Source of the DNA: an uncultured Sterolibacterium sp.
Lineage (GTDB): Bacteria > Pseudomonadota > Gammaproteobacteria > Burkholderiales > Rhodocyclaceae
DNA: 49,688 bases
Reading direction: 5' to 3'
Assembly (NCBI GenBank): GCA_903930535.1
Contig: CAIYYX010000044.1
Coordinates: 1 to 49,688, forward strand
The notes under the pieces are model-generated. The model was not told where the DNA came from. It saw only the letters and a list, made by a program, of their open reading frames with translations, and searched no databases. Of the stretch, positions 9,553-18,378 are shown piece by piece. The position numbers and the translations under genes are program-made. Every line of letters begins with the position of its first letter. Positions within the stretch are counted from its first letter, which is position 1.

Positions 9553-9642
9553 TCTGAATCTGCCCGGTCGCATCCGGGTGTTTCTAATGTCCGAATTGGC
9601 GGGCTAATTCCGCCCTGTTCCCGCGTTTCCCCCTCTCCCACG

Positions 9643-9659
9643 GCGGCAATAATTGCCGC
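9643..9659. promoter_or_regulatory. Palindrome upstream of flhB
   Basis: GCGGCAAT and ATTGCCGC form a perfect 8-bp inverted repeat around a single A, ending 16 bases before the flhB start codon. It is compact enough to be a dimeric regulator site or a small hairpin. It only loosely resembles an FlhDC box, so no regulator is assigned. Confidence 0.3.
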
Positions 9660-9675
9660 ATGAGAGAATCCGTCC

Positions 9676-10821
9676 GTGGCTGAAGATAGCGACCTCGAAC
9701 GCACAGAGTCTGCGTCAAGCAGACGGCTGGAACAGGCGCGCGAGGATGGGCAGGTCCCGCAATCGCGGGAACTCGCCGCCTTCATGGTGCTGCTGCTCTC
9801 CGTCAGCGGTTTCTGGACGCTCGGCGGCTGGCTGGAGTTTCATGCGGCCGGCATCATGCGCCGCGGCTTGAGTTTCGGCCACGAGGCGGCATTCGATAGC
9901 CGCGCCATGAGCAACGCCTTCACGACGCTGTCCTGGGATGCGTTGTTGCTGGCGGCACCGCTGTTCATGCTTTGCATCGCCGCCGCGCTGGCCACGCCAT
10001 TCCTGCTCGGTGCCTGGGTATTCTCGCCAAAGGCGCTGTCGCTTGATTTTACCCGCCTCGACCCGATCAAGGGCTTGGGTCGGATCTTCTCGATTCAAGG
10101 CGTGGGCGAACTGGTCAAGGCCGTGCTCAAGGCGCTCCTGATCGGCGCCATCGTCGTCTGGGTGGTACGGCATGAGCAAGGCAGCATCTTCGCCCTGCTC
10201 TCGCAACCCATCGAGACTGGCCTCGTATCCTTCGGCCATATGTTGCTGTTTTCCGCCCTGACGCTGGTCGCCGGCGTCGCGCTGATCGCTGCCATCGACG
10301 TGCCGTTCCAGCTCTGGCAATACTACAGCAAGCTGCGCATGACCAAGGAAGAGCTGCGCCAGGAATCCAAGGAAAGCGAGGGAGATCCGCAGGTGAAGGC
10401 GCGCATCCGCAGCCAGCAGCGCGAGATGGCCAGGAAACGCATGATGACCGAGGTGCCCAAGGCCGATGTCGTCGTCACCAACCCGACGCACTACGCCGTC
10501 GCACTCAAATACGACAGCAAGAACATGGGTGCGCCGCAGGTGGTGGCCAAAGGCATGAACCTGATCGCCCAGAGGATTCGCGAATTGGCCGTGGAAAACG
10601 GCGTGCCCTTGCTCGAGGCGCCGCCGCTGGCGCGCGCGCTCTACCGTCACAGCGACATCGGCGATCAAATTCCGTCACAGCTCTATACCGCGGTCGCAGA
10701 GGTGATGGCCTACGTCTACCAGCTCAACCAGTTCGTTGCCGGCGGTACCAACATGCTGCCGCCGCAGCCGCCGGCAATGCTGCCGGTGCCTGCCGGCATG
10801 GATCCCGGGGTGCCTGAATGA
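9676..10821 (+). CDS. flhB: FlhB, flagellar export switch protein
   Basis: Membrane component of the flagellar type III export apparatus. It sets the switch from rod/hook to filament export after hook length is sensed by FliK. It has four membrane segments in the first 215 residues and a cytoplasmic domain with the autocleavage motif NPTH at 269-272, the same position as in enteric FlhB. Translation begins at GTG; the following MAEDSDLERTE is typical of the FlhB N-terminus. The last residues overlap the flhA start by 4 bases. The C-terminal 30 residues are Pro-rich. Confidence 0.95.
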   Translation: MAEDSDLERTESASSRRLEQAREDGQVPQSRELAAFMVLLLSVSGFWTLGGWLEFHAAGIMRRGLSFGHEAAFDSRAMSNAFTTLSWDALLLAAPLFMLCIAAALATPFLLGAWVFSPKALSLDFTRLDPIKGLGRIFSIQGVGELVKAVLKALLIGAIVVWVVRHEQGSIFALLSQPIETGLVSFGHMLLFSALTLVAGVALIAAIDVPFQLWQYYSKLRMTKEELRQESKESEGDPQVKARIRSQQREMARKRMMTEVPKADVVVTNPTHYAVALKYDSKNMGAPQVVAKGMNLIAQRIRELAVENGVPLLEAPPLARALYRHSDIGDQIPSQLYTAVAEVMAYVYQLNQFVAGGTNMLPPQPPAMLPVPAGMDPGVPE

Positions 10822-12902
10822 ACAACGCGCTGGCCTTCGAGACGCTGTTCAATCGCGGCAACCTGCGCCAGTTGGCGGCGCCGTTGTTGATCGTGATGAT
10901 ATTGTCGATGATGGTGCTGCCTCTGCCGCCCTTCCTCCTCGACCTGTTTTTCACCTTCAACATTGCCATGTCCATCATGGTCCTCTTGGTGGCGATGTAC
11001 ACCATGAAGGCGCTCGATTTCTCGGTATTCCCGACGGTATTGCTGGTGACTACCCTGTTGCGGCTTTCGCTCAATGTCGCTTCCACGCGCGTCGTCTTGC
11101 TGCAAGGGCATACCGGCCCCGCAGCGGCCGGGAAGGTGATCGAGGCCTTCGGACATTTCCTCGTCGGCGGCAATTATGCGGTCGGCCTGGTGGTGTTCGT
11201 GATTCTCGTGGTCATCAACTTCGTGGTCATCACCAAAGGCGCCGGGCGCATTGCCGAAGTGTCGGCGCGCTTCACACTGGACGCGATGCCGGGCAAGCAG
11301 ATGGCGATCGACGCCGACCTCAATGCCGGCCTGATAGGCGAGGATGAAGCGAGGAAGCGCCGCCTGAACATCTCGCAGGAAGCTGATTTTTTCGGCTCCA
11401 TGGACGGCGCCAGCAAGTTCGTGCGCGGCGACGCCGTCGCCGGCATCCTGATACTCTTCATCAACATCATCGGCGGCCTCGTCGTCGGCATTCTCCAGCA
11501 CGACATGGGTGTCGCCCAGGCGGCGAAGAATTACACCCTGCTGACCATAGGCGATGGTCTGGTGGCGCAGATCCCGGCGCTCATCATCTCGACCGCCGCC
11601 GGCCTGGTGGTGAGCCGCGTTGCCACTGAGGAAGACATTGGCCAGCAGTTCGTCGGCCAGATATTCGGCAAGCCGATGGTGATGCTCCTGACCGCCACCA
11701 TACTCGGTGTGCTCGGCTTGATCCCCGGCATGCCCAATATGGTGTTCCTGCTCCTGGCGGCAGGCATCGGCTGGATCGGCTGGAGGAGCCAACTGCGCCA
11801 GGGGCAGCCAAAGGTAGAGGAAGCTCCGGCGGAGGCAGTGGCGGCACCACAGGAATCGCTGGAGGCAAGCTGGTCGGACGTGGCGACGGTCGATGTGCTG
11901 GGTTTGGAAGTCGGCTACCGCCTCATTCCCCTGGTCGATCGCGGCCAGGATGGCGATCTCCTGAAGCGCATCCGCGGTCTGCGCAAGAAATTCGCCCAGG
12001 AGATCGGTTTCCTCTCCGCTCCTGTGCATATTCGCGACAACCTCGAGCTGAAACCCAACGGCTACCGCATCACCATGAAGGGCGTCGAGATCGGCCTGGG
12101 CGAGACCTATCCCGGCATGCATCTGGCGATCAATCCCGGCCGTGTCGCCGGGACGCTTCCCGGCACTCAGACCAAGGACCCGGCCTTCGGCCTGCTGGCG
12201 ATCTGGATAGAGTCCAATCTGCGCGAACAGGCCCAGTCCATGGGTTATACCGTCGTCGATGCCAGCACCGTGGTCGCCACCCATCTCAATCATCTGATCA
12301 TGTCGCATGCCGCCGATCTTCTCGGGCGCCAGGAAACTCAGGCCTTGCTCGACCACATCGCCAAGGATTCGCCCAAGCTGATAGAAGATCTGGTGCCCAA
12401 GCAGATTTCCCTCGCGGTGGTGCAAAGAGTGTTGCAGAACCTGCTCGAAGAACACGTGAATATCCGCGACATGCGCACCATCATCGAGACCCTGGCAGAG
12501 CATGCGCCACGCAGCCAGGATCCGCTCGAATTGACCACCCAGGTGCGCATCGCGCTCGGTCGCGCCATCATCCAGCAGTTGTTCCCGGGCAACGCCGAAA
12601 TGCAGGTGATGGCGATAGAGCCCGGACTCGAGCGCATTCTTGCCCAGGCCTTGCAGGGTGGCGGTGATGGCAGCGGCATCGAGCCTGGTCTGGCCGACAC
12701 CCTTTTGCGCGAAACAGCCGTTGCCGCGCAGCGTCAGGAAGAGAGCGGTTTGCCCTCTGTGCTGCTGGTGCCGGGCCATCTGCGCTGGCTGCTGTCGCGA
12801 TTCCTGCGCCGCGCCGTGCCTGATCTGCGGGTCATCGCGAATGCCGAGGTGCCGGATTCGCGCACGATTAAAGTTACGACGATTATTGGAGCCAAGTCAT
12901 GA
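10818..12902 (+). CDS. flhA: FlhA, flagellar export gate protein
   Basis: Largest component of the export gate, forming a nonameric cytoplasmic ring that docks chaperone-substrate complexes. Its 694 residues divide into a membrane part (about 1-320, roughly eight helices) with the conserved cytoplasmic loop near 150-200, and a C-terminal cytosolic domain (about 350-694). The start overlaps flhB by 4 bases (ATGA) and the end overlaps flhF by 4 bases, so flhB-flhA-flhF are likely translationally coupled. No defect is seen. Confidence 0.96.
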   Translation: MNNALAFETLFNRGNLRQLAAPLLIVMILSMMVLPLPPFLLDLFFTFNIAMSIMVLLVAMYTMKALDFSVFPTVLLVTTLLRLSLNVASTRVVLLQGHTGPAAAGKVIEAFGHFLVGGNYAVGLVVFVILVVINFVVITKGAGRIAEVSARFTLDAMPGKQMAIDADLNAGLIGEDEARKRRLNISQEADFFGSMDGASKFVRGDAVAGILILFINIIGGLVVGILQHDMGVAQAAKNYTLLTIGDGLVAQIPALIISTAAGLVVSRVATEEDIGQQFVGQIFGKPMVMLLTATILGVLGLIPGMPNMVFLLLAAGIGWIGWRSQLRQGQPKVEEAPAEAVAAPQESLEASWSDVATVDVLGLEVGYRLIPLVDRGQDGDLLKRIRGLRKKFAQEIGFLSAPVHIRDNLELKPNGYRITMKGVEIGLGETYPGMHLAINPGRVAGTLPGTQTKDPAFGLLAIWIESNLREQAQSMGYTVVDASTVVATHLNHLIMSHAADLLGRQETQALLDHIAKDSPKLIEDLVPKQISLAVVQRVLQNLLEEHVNIRDMRTIIETLAEHAPRSQDPLELTTQVRIALGRAIIQQLFPGNAEMQVMAIEPGLERILAQALQGGGDGSGIEPGLADTLLRETAVAAQRQEESGLPSVLLVPGHLRWLLSRFLRRAVPDLRVIANAEVPDSRTIKVTTIIGAKS

Positions 12903-14296
12903 ACATGAAACGTTTTTTCGCCGAGTCCGCGCGCGAATGTCTGCGCAAGGTCAAGGAAGAACTGGGGTCCGAGGCGATTGTCGTTTCCAACAAGTCTATG
13001 GATGGCGGCGTCGAGATGCTGGCAATGTCTGCGGCCGGTCTCAAGGCGCTCTCCGGACAGGCCTCCCCTGGAGACGCAACAGGCAGCGCGCGTGCGGTCC
13101 CCGCGGTATTTCCTGGGCTTGATGAAGACTATACCGTGACGCTTTCCAGCCATGCCAGAAAGGAGCCCGCCATGCCGTCCTGGCAGGCGCAAGCACAGGT
13201 CGCCAGTCAGTTCGGACGTCCGCCCCTGCGGCCACTGCCGGCGCGCTCTGCAGCCGAAGAGGGTGTGCAATCGGGCGCTAAGGTTGCGGCCAAGCCGCGT
13301 GGCGTCCTGCAAGATGAGCCGGCCAAGGCGCCGCAAGTGAAGGTTTCCCAGTTGATGGGCGAGATGCGCTCCATCAAGTCCTTGCTCGAGCGCCAACTCT
13401 CGGGCTTCGCCTGGGGCGAAATGTCGCGCGAAGCGCCGGTACGGGCACTGGCCCTGGCGGAAATGCTCGATGCCGGTTTCTCCGGGCAACTCACGCGCAA
13501 CCTCTGCCAGGAAATGCCCGCAGAGTTGAACATAGAGGAAGCGCGCAAGTGGTTGCAAGGCGCGATCAATCGGCGTTTGCGCACCCTGGGCGATGATAAC
13601 GACATCATAGAGCGCGGCGGCGTCTTCGCCCTGGTGGGTCCCACCGGCGTTGGCAAGACGACAACGACAGCGAAACTGGCGGCGCGCTGTGTGGTGCGCT
13701 ATGGTGCAGACAAACTGGCGCTGCTCACCACAGACGGCTACCGCATCGGCGCCCATGAGCAACTGCGCATCTATGGCCGCATCCTGGGTGTTCCGGTTCA
13801 TGTGGTGCGCGATGGCGAGGATTTGCGCCATACTCTGGCCGACCTGAAAGACAAGCACATGGTGCTGATCGATACCGTCGGCATGAGCCAGCGCGATCGC
13901 ATGGTGGCAGAGCAGGCGGCGATGCTGATGCGCGCCGGCGAAGTCAATCGCCTGCTGCTGTTGAACGCCACCTGCCGCGGCGATACCCTGGACGACGTGG
14001 TGAGCGCCTATGCCGGCGAGGATCTGGCGGGCTGCATTCTCACCAAGATGGATGAGACGGCCTCGCTCGCCCCGGCGATCGACGTCGCCGTGCGTCACGG
14101 CCTGCTGCTCTCCTATGTCACCAACGGCCAGCGCGTGCCGGAAGATTTGCACCTGCCCAACCGCAACTATTTACTGCACCGCGCCTTCAAGCTGCCCAGC
14201 GAGAACTCGCCGCACCGCTTGCAAGGCGATGAGGCCGGACTGGTGGCTTCGCCGCGTGCAGCCGGTGTGATGGCCTCGGGAGCCGCGATTGCTTGA
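12899..14296 (+). CDS. flhF: FlhF, SRP-type GTPase for flagellar placement
   Basis: GTPase related to Ffh/FtsY that marks the site of polar flagellum assembly. It has an N-terminal basic B region (1-150, variable), an N domain (about 150-235) and a G domain (about 240-430) with the P-loop GPTGVGKT at 247-254, DTVGM as the G3 motif and TKMDE as the G4 motif. Presence of flhF with an flhG-like gene suggests one or few polar flagella, although flhDC is more often linked to peritrichous cells. The stop codon lies inside the next gene (8-base overlap). Confidence 0.94.
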   Translation: MNMKRFFAESARECLRKVKEELGSEAIVVSNKSMDGGVEMLAMSAAGLKALSGQASPGDATGSARAVPAVFPGLDEDYTVTLSSHARKEPAMPSWQAQAQVASQFGRPPLRPLPARSAAEEGVQSGAKVAAKPRGVLQDEPAKAPQVKVSQLMGEMRSIKSLLERQLSGFAWGEMSREAPVRALALAEMLDAGFSGQLTRNLCQEMPAELNIEEARKWLQGAINRRLRTLGDDNDIIERGGVFALVGPTGVGKTTTTAKLAARCVVRYGADKLALLTTDGYRIGAHEQLRIYGRILGVPVHVVRDGEDLRHTLADLKDKHMVLIDTVGMSQRDRMVAEQAAMLMRAGEVNRLLLLNATCRGDTLDDVVSAYAGEDLAGCILTKMDETASLAPAIDVAVRHGLLLSYVTNGQRVPEDLHLPNRNYLLHRAFKLPSENSPHRLQGDEAGLVASPRAAGVMASGAAIA

Positions 14297-15158
14297 TGAC
14301 GTGGTCGAAGGTATCTCCCCCTGGCCAGGCGACCAGGCCTCCGGGTTGCGCCGCCTGTTCGGGGTGAGTCTGCCCCAGGTCGTGGCCTTTGCCTCCGGAC
14401 GCGAGGCCTGCGGCCGCACCACGGTCTTGGTGCAGACGGCTGCCGCGCTGGCAGCGGCTGGCCATGGCGTGCTCATCATCGATGAAAATGCCGCACCCAA
14501 CAACGCCATATCTGCCTTCGGACTCTCCGCTCGTCACGATCTCCTGAACGTTCTCAACGGTGAGCGCTCCCTGCGCCAGGTGACGCTGCAGGCAGCGCCG
14601 CTTTTACGCATCCTGCCGGCGGCGCGCGCCGCGCGCGAACTCGACCATGCCAGCCGGCTTGCTGCTGCAGCAAGGCTTCGCCTCGCTGCCTGTCTTCAGG
14701 ATATGCAGGGCGATGTCGGTTTCATCCTGATTGACACGGCGCTTAGGCGTGGCGGCCATCTTTCGCCACTGGCCCTGGCAGCACGTCACATGACGGTGGT
14801 GGTGACGGCGCAGAGCACGGCGATCACCAATGCCTATGCACTGATCAAGCGCATCGCCCAGGAGCGTGGCCGTAATGACTTCCAGGTGGCCATCACGCGC
14901 GCGAAAAGCCGCGAAGAAGCGCGGGCGATTTTTGACAATATGAGACGGGTGGCGCGCGAACATCTCACCGTGCGCCTCGACTACCTCGGTTCGGCGCTGG
15001 TGCCGGCAATCGACAATCTGGCCGACGCCTTGTTGCAGCGGTTGCCGCCGGTAGGCGAGAATGGCTTGGATAGCGCATTTGCCCTGCCGGCATTGGGGCT
15101 GGCCCCGCGGCCGGGAATCACTCAAATGGGTACCCTGGCAGTTGAGTCGGCGTATTAG
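14289..15158 (+). CDS. flhG: FlhG/FleN-like MinD-family protein with degenerate P-loop
   Basis: By position (flhF-x-fliA) and by the segment STAITNAYALIKRI this is the FlhG/FleN homologue that limits flagellar number. The usual deviant Walker A KGGVGKTT is here REACGRTT (residues 38-45): both the signature lysine and the P-loop lysine are arginine. The Walker A' stretch, normally DADLGLAN, reads DENAAPNN, and the switch II region is altered (DTALRRGG). ATP hydrolysis is therefore doubtful. The start is TTG at 14289, or possibly GTG at 14301. Length 289 is normal. Role as an ATPase is uncertain; membership of the family is fairly firm. Confidence 0.8.
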   Translation: MLDDVVEGISPWPGDQASGLRRLFGVSLPQVVAFASGREACGRTTVLVQTAAALAAAGHGVLIIDENAAPNNAISAFGLSARHDLLNVLNGERSLRQVTLQAAPLLRILPAARAARELDHASRLAAAARLRLAACLQDMQGDVGFILIDTALRRGGHLSPLALAARHMTVVVTAQSTAITNAYALIKRIAQERGRNDFQVAITRAKSREEARAIFDNMRRVAREHLTVRLDYLGSALVPAIDNLADALLQRLPPVGENGLDSAFALPALGLAPRPGITQMGTLAVESAY

Positions 15159-15215
15159 TTTAGTGTTATAGTTTGCTGGGTCGGCGGCCTTGCCACCCCA
15201 CGAATCGCTACAACG

Positions 15216-15941
15216 ATGTACAACGCCCAGGGCGCCCTTGACAAGGAACAGTTCGTTTCTCAGTATGCGCCGCTGGTTAAGCGCATCGCCTACCACTTGA
15301 TGGCAAAATTGCCACCCAGTGTCCAGGTCGATGACCTCATTCAGAACGGCATGCTCGGCCTGCTCGATGCAATTAGCCGTTACGAGGAGGGACTGGGGGC
15401 GCAGTTCGAGACCTATGCCGCGCAGCGCATTCGCGGTGCTATGCTTGACGGACTGCGCGAGAACGACTGGCTGCCCCGCGGCCTGCGGCGCGATATGCGC
15501 CGCATCGAGGCGGCCATCCGTTCCCTGGAGCAAGCCCAAGGCCGGGCGCCCTCTGAAGGCGAACTGGCGAAGTCGCTGGACATGCCGCTGGTCGAATACC
15601 AGCGCTTGCTGCAAGAGGCGCGCGGCCACCAGTTGGTGTATTTGGAGGATTTGGGAGAAAGCGGGGATGAGGATTATCTTGAGCGCAATTTGGCTACTTC
15701 CCGGCTCGACCCTCTGGCTGCACTTTTGGATAGCGACATGCGCGACACTCTGGTGCGCGCCATTGCGGATTTGCCTGAGCGGGAGAAAATGATGATGGCT
15801 CTGTATTACGAGGAAGAGCTCAACCTGCGCGAGATCGGCGAGGTTCTGGGTGTCTCGGAATCGCGCGTCTGCCAGCTGCACACGCAGGCCATCGCCCGCT
15901 TGAGGAGTCGCATCATGGGTGGCACTAAGGCCAAGGGCTGA
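15216..15941 (+). CDS. fliA: FliA, flagellar sigma factor (sigma-28)
   Basis: Alternative sigma factor for late flagellar and chemotaxis genes, held inactive by FlgM until the hook is finished. At 241 residues it has the normal short form: region 2 (about 15-85, with DLIQNGMLGLLDAI), region 3 (about 95-160) and region 4 with the helix-turn-helix LREIGEVLGVSESRVCQLH (about 205-225). It follows the flhG-like gene after 57 bases and precedes motC by 11 bases. A sigma-28-like promoter before flgM in this window is a likely target. Confidence 0.96.
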   Translation: MYNAQGALDKEQFVSQYAPLVKRIAYHLMAKLPPSVQVDDLIQNGMLGLLDAISRYEEGLGAQFETYAAQRIRGAMLDGLRENDWLPRGLRRDMRRIEAAIRSLEQAQGRAPSEGELAKSLDMPLVEYQRLLQEARGHQLVYLEDLGESGDEDYLERNLATSRLDPLAALLDSDMRDTLVRAIADLPEREKMMMALYYEEELNLREIGEVLGVSESRVCQLHTQAIARLRSRIMGGTKAKG

Positions 15942-15952
15942 GGAGGCAGGGC

Positions 15953-16693
15953 ATGGACTTAATCAGCATCGTAGGTATTCTTCTCAGCTTCGGATCCATC
16001 CTCGGCGGACAGATTCTCGAAGGCGGCCATATCTCCTCGCTGTTTCAGCCGACCGCCTTTCTCATCGTCGTCGGCGGCACTCTGGGGGCAGTGATGCTGC
16101 AGAGTCCCGTGGCGGTGTTTTTCTCGGCCATCAGGATGAGCATATGGGTTTTCTTCCCGCCAACCCTGTCTCCGGAGGTGTTCATCAGCCAGATCGCCAG
16201 TTGGGGACAGATTGCGCGCAAGGAAGGATTGCTCGCCCTGGAGGCGCAGATTGAGTTGCTCGACGATGTTTTCGCCAGGAAGGGGTTGCAACTCCTGGTT
16301 GATGGCGCCGAGCCTGAGCGCCTGCGCGAGGTTCTCGAAGTCGAGATATCCTCCTATGAGACGCAGATGAAGCTCTCAGCCAGGGTGTGGGAGTCGGCAG
16401 GGGGTTATTCCCCGACCATTGGCATTCTCGGCGCCGTGATGGGACTGATTCATGTCATGGAGAACCTCTCCGATCCCGCGAAGCTCGGCAGCGGCATCGC
16501 GGTAGCCTTCGTTGCCACCATTTACGGCGTCGGCGCCGCCAACCTTATTTTCCTGCCGGTCGCCAAGAAACTCCTGGCCAGCATAAGCCGACTCGTCGCC
16601 CTGCGTGAGATGTACGTCGATGGCCTGGTCGGCATCGCCAACGGCGATAATCCCCGCCTCATAGAAAGCCGCATGCTCGGCTACATCGCCTGA
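15953..16693 (+). CDS. motC: MotC-like second stator channel subunit
   Basis: MotA-family protein of 246 residues, of the shorter Pseudomonas MotC type. The rotor-contact residues Arg89 and Glu97 and the channel prolines Pro154 and Pro202 are present. Four membrane helices are apparent. It lies just after fliA and overlaps motD by one base (TGATG). Together with motAB at the other end of the block this gives two complete stator sets, as known in Pseudomonas, where the second set supports movement in viscous conditions. That role here is inference. Confidence 0.92.
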   Translation: MDLISIVGILLSFGSILGGQILEGGHISSLFQPTAFLIVVGGTLGAVMLQSPVAVFFSAIRMSIWVFFPPTLSPEVFISQIASWGQIARKEGLLALEAQIELLDDVFARKGLQLLVDGAEPERLREVLEVEISSYETQMKLSARVWESAGGYSPTIGILGAVMGLIHVMENLSDPAKLGSGIAVAFVATIYGVGAANLIFLPVAKKLLASISRLVALREMYVDGLVGIANGDNPRLIESRMLGYIA

Positions 16694-17478
16694 TGGCTCG
16701 CCGCCACCAAGAGGAGGAGCACGAGAACCACGAGCGCTGGCTGGTCTCCTATGCGGACTTCATCACCCTGCTGTTTGCCTTTTTCGTCGTGATGTACGCC
16801 CTCTCCCAGGTCAATACTGACAAGTACAAAGTGCTGTCTGATTCTCTGGTGTCGGCATTCACCAAGACCTCCGGCGGCGGAGTGCAGCCCATCAATACCA
16901 AACCGGCGCCGCTGATTGAGACCCCAAACATCCGGCCGAGTGCCAAGCCAGATGAAGCCAAGGTCAAGGCTAAAAGCAAAATGCGCAATATGGCCTCTGA
17001 ACTCAAGGAGGCCCTGGGACCCCTGGTGCAGAACGGCCAGGTGCGGGTCACAGAGGGAGCCCTGGGCATCACCGTGGAAATCAACGCCAGCGTGCTGTTT
17101 TCTCCTGGCGACGCCCGTCTCGCGCCGGAAGCGGTGCGTGCGTTGTCCGCCGTGGCGCAGATCATCGCGCCGACCGATTTTCCCATCATCGTCGAGGGCC
17201 ACACTGACAACACCCCGATCAGCACGACGCAATTCCCCTCCAACTGGGAGCTCTCTGGCGTGCGCGCGTCCAGCGTGGTGCGCCTGTTCGTCGATAATGG
17301 GGTTGCTGCTAACCGGCTCACCGCCACGGGTTACGCCGACCAGCGGCCGGTGGTCGACAATGCTACGGTGGAAGGGCGCGGTCGCAACCGGCGGGTGGCG
17401 ATCACGATAGAATCGAGGACGCCGGATGCCCAGGTTGAGCTACCAATCTTGAACAAGAGTGAAGCGAAGAGTGGCTAA
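16693..17478 (+). CDS. motD: MotD-like second stator anchor subunit
   Basis: MotB-family protein of 261 residues. It has an N-terminal membrane helix (about 17-40), the ion-carrying Asp22 in SYADF, a linker, and an OmpA-like peptidoglycan-binding domain (about 125-245) with EGHTDNTP and RGRNRRVAI. The start ATG overlaps the motC stop by one base, so the two are coupled. It ends 27 bases from the convergent flgN gene, with no clear terminator between them. Confidence 0.92.
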   Translation: MARRHQEEEHENHERWLVSYADFITLLFAFFVVMYALSQVNTDKYKVLSDSLVSAFTKTSGGGVQPINTKPAPLIETPNIRPSAKPDEAKVKAKSKMRNMASELKEALGPLVQNGQVRVTEGALGITVEINASVLFSPGDARLAPEAVRALSAVAQIIAPTDFPIIVEGHTDNTPISTTQFPSNWELSGVRASSVVRLFVDNGVAANRLTATGYADQRPVVDNATVEGRGRNRRVAITIESRTPDAQVELPILNKSEAKSG

Positions 17479-17505
17479 GGGGCTACTAAGCGTCTAGGGA
17501 ATGAC

Positions 17506-17982
17506 TCAGGCCGCGCCGAAGTGGCGACCACCGCTGCCAGAAAGTTGCTGGCCGTCTTTCCCATAGAGCAGGACTTGGTTAGAGGCTGCCTGAAGCACGG
17601 CAAGCGCCTGCTGATTATTCTGCATGCGGGTTTTGATCAGGTTGCCGTTGATTTCATTCATCAGGCGCGCCTCCTTGGCGAGGCTGAGTATGGCTTCCCA
17701 ACCTGCCTGCGTGGCTGCCGGCTGTCCCGCCAGCCAGACTGCCATACTGGCCTTTTCACTTTCCATCCCTGCAGAGCTCAGCGCCTGATTGCGACGGGCT
17801 ATCCTTTGCCCCAGTTCGGCGGCAAGTCGGCCTTTTTCTTCCAGAATGGGTGTCAGGCTATCGATCTCTCCGCCGACCAATAAGTCCTGCTCGCTTTTCA
17901 GGGCGGCGATGAAGTCGCGGAGGAGTGCGAGTTCTTCAATAAGGATACGGGAGAGTCCGGATAGGCTTGAGTTCGCGCTCAT
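17506..17982 (-). CDS. flgN: FlgN, export chaperone for FlgK and FlgL
   Basis: Small helical chaperone of 158 residues that keeps the hook-filament junction proteins FlgK and FlgL ready for export. The sequence is almost all helical, with the N-terminal LIEELALLRDFIAALKSEQDLLVGGEIDSL region typical of FlgN. It is the last gene of flgA-flgM-flgN. Its clients here are unusually large (FlgK 766 and FlgL 805 residues), but the chaperone binds their termini, which are conserved. Confidence 0.85.
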   Translation of the reverse strand: MSANSSLSGLSRILIEELALLRDFIAALKSEQDLLVGGEIDSLTPILEEKGRLAAELGQRIARRNQALSSAGMESEKASMAVWLAGQPAATQAGWEAILSLAKEARLMNEINGNLIKTRMQNNQQALAVLQAASNQVLLYGKDGQQLSGSGGRHFGAA

Positions 17983-18008
17983 ACATCACTTGAACCACTT
18001 AGCTCACT

Positions 18009-18302
18009 TTAGGCCGTCTTCGCCGTCAGCATCTCGCGAACGCTTTTGATCAGGCCGTCGGCGATCTTGCCGGCATCCATCTTGAAGCGGCCATCGGCGA
18101 TGGCCTGTTTGATTTCTGAAACGCGGCCGGCATCGACGACAGGGGTGCTGGCCAAGTTTCCCGAGATTTCCTGGAGGCGTGCGGACAGTTCGACCTCGGC
18201 ACTTGACGCAGAAGAAGAAGCGCCAGCGGCAGGCTTGGCCGTGCTGCTGCGTTTTTCAGGGGCCGGGCCGCCCAGGGAATTGACTGAGTTGTCGATTTTC
18301 AC
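18009..18302 (-). CDS. flgM: FlgM, anti-sigma-28 factor
   Basis: Binds and inhibits FliA until exported through the finished hook. The product is 97 residues, beginning with the typical KIDNSV start and ending with the sigma-binding part VSEIKQAIADGRFKMDAGKIADGLI. The reading frame is open further upstream, but the GTG at 18302 is chosen because AAAGGA stands 7 bases before it and the resulting N-terminus matches the family. A sigma-28-like promoter lies 38 bases upstream, so FliA probably drives its own inhibitor. Confidence 0.92.
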   Translation of the reverse strand: MKIDNSVNSLGGPAPEKRSSTAKPAAGASSSASSAEVELSARLQEISGNLASTPVVDAGRVSEIKQAIADGRFKMDAGKIADGLIKSVREMLTAKTA

Positions 18303-18339
18303 GATGCAATCCTTTGCGATACGGTGATTTTCACATGAA

Positions 18340-18366
18340 ACTACGGCTCCCGGCCGGAAAACTTGA
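18340..18366 (-). promoter_or_regulatory. Sigma-28 (FliA)-like promoter of flgMN
   Basis: Reading the minus strand, TCAAGTTT is followed after exactly 11 bases by GCCGTAGT. The FliA consensus is TAAAGTTT-N11-GCCGATAA, so the -35 matches seven of eight and the -10 keeps its GCCG core. It lies between the flgA stop codon and flgM, where a late flgM promoter is expected from other bacteria. Confidence 0.55.
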
Positions 18367-18378
18367 GCAATATTTTCT

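Noticed and set aside
9564..9580. CCCGG/CCGGG hairpin after the chemoreceptor gene as a terminator
   Set aside because: Only 5 pairs and no proper T-run; left unannotated.
10716..12779. A 687-residue open frame on the minus strand opposite flhA
   Set aside because: It mirrors the codon pattern of flhA in a GC-rich sequence, has no family features (His/Gln/Asp-rich) and no ribosome site.
14604..15881. A 425-residue minus-strand open frame opposite flhG and fliA
   Set aside because: It spans two well-supported genes and their gap and shows no recognisable domain.
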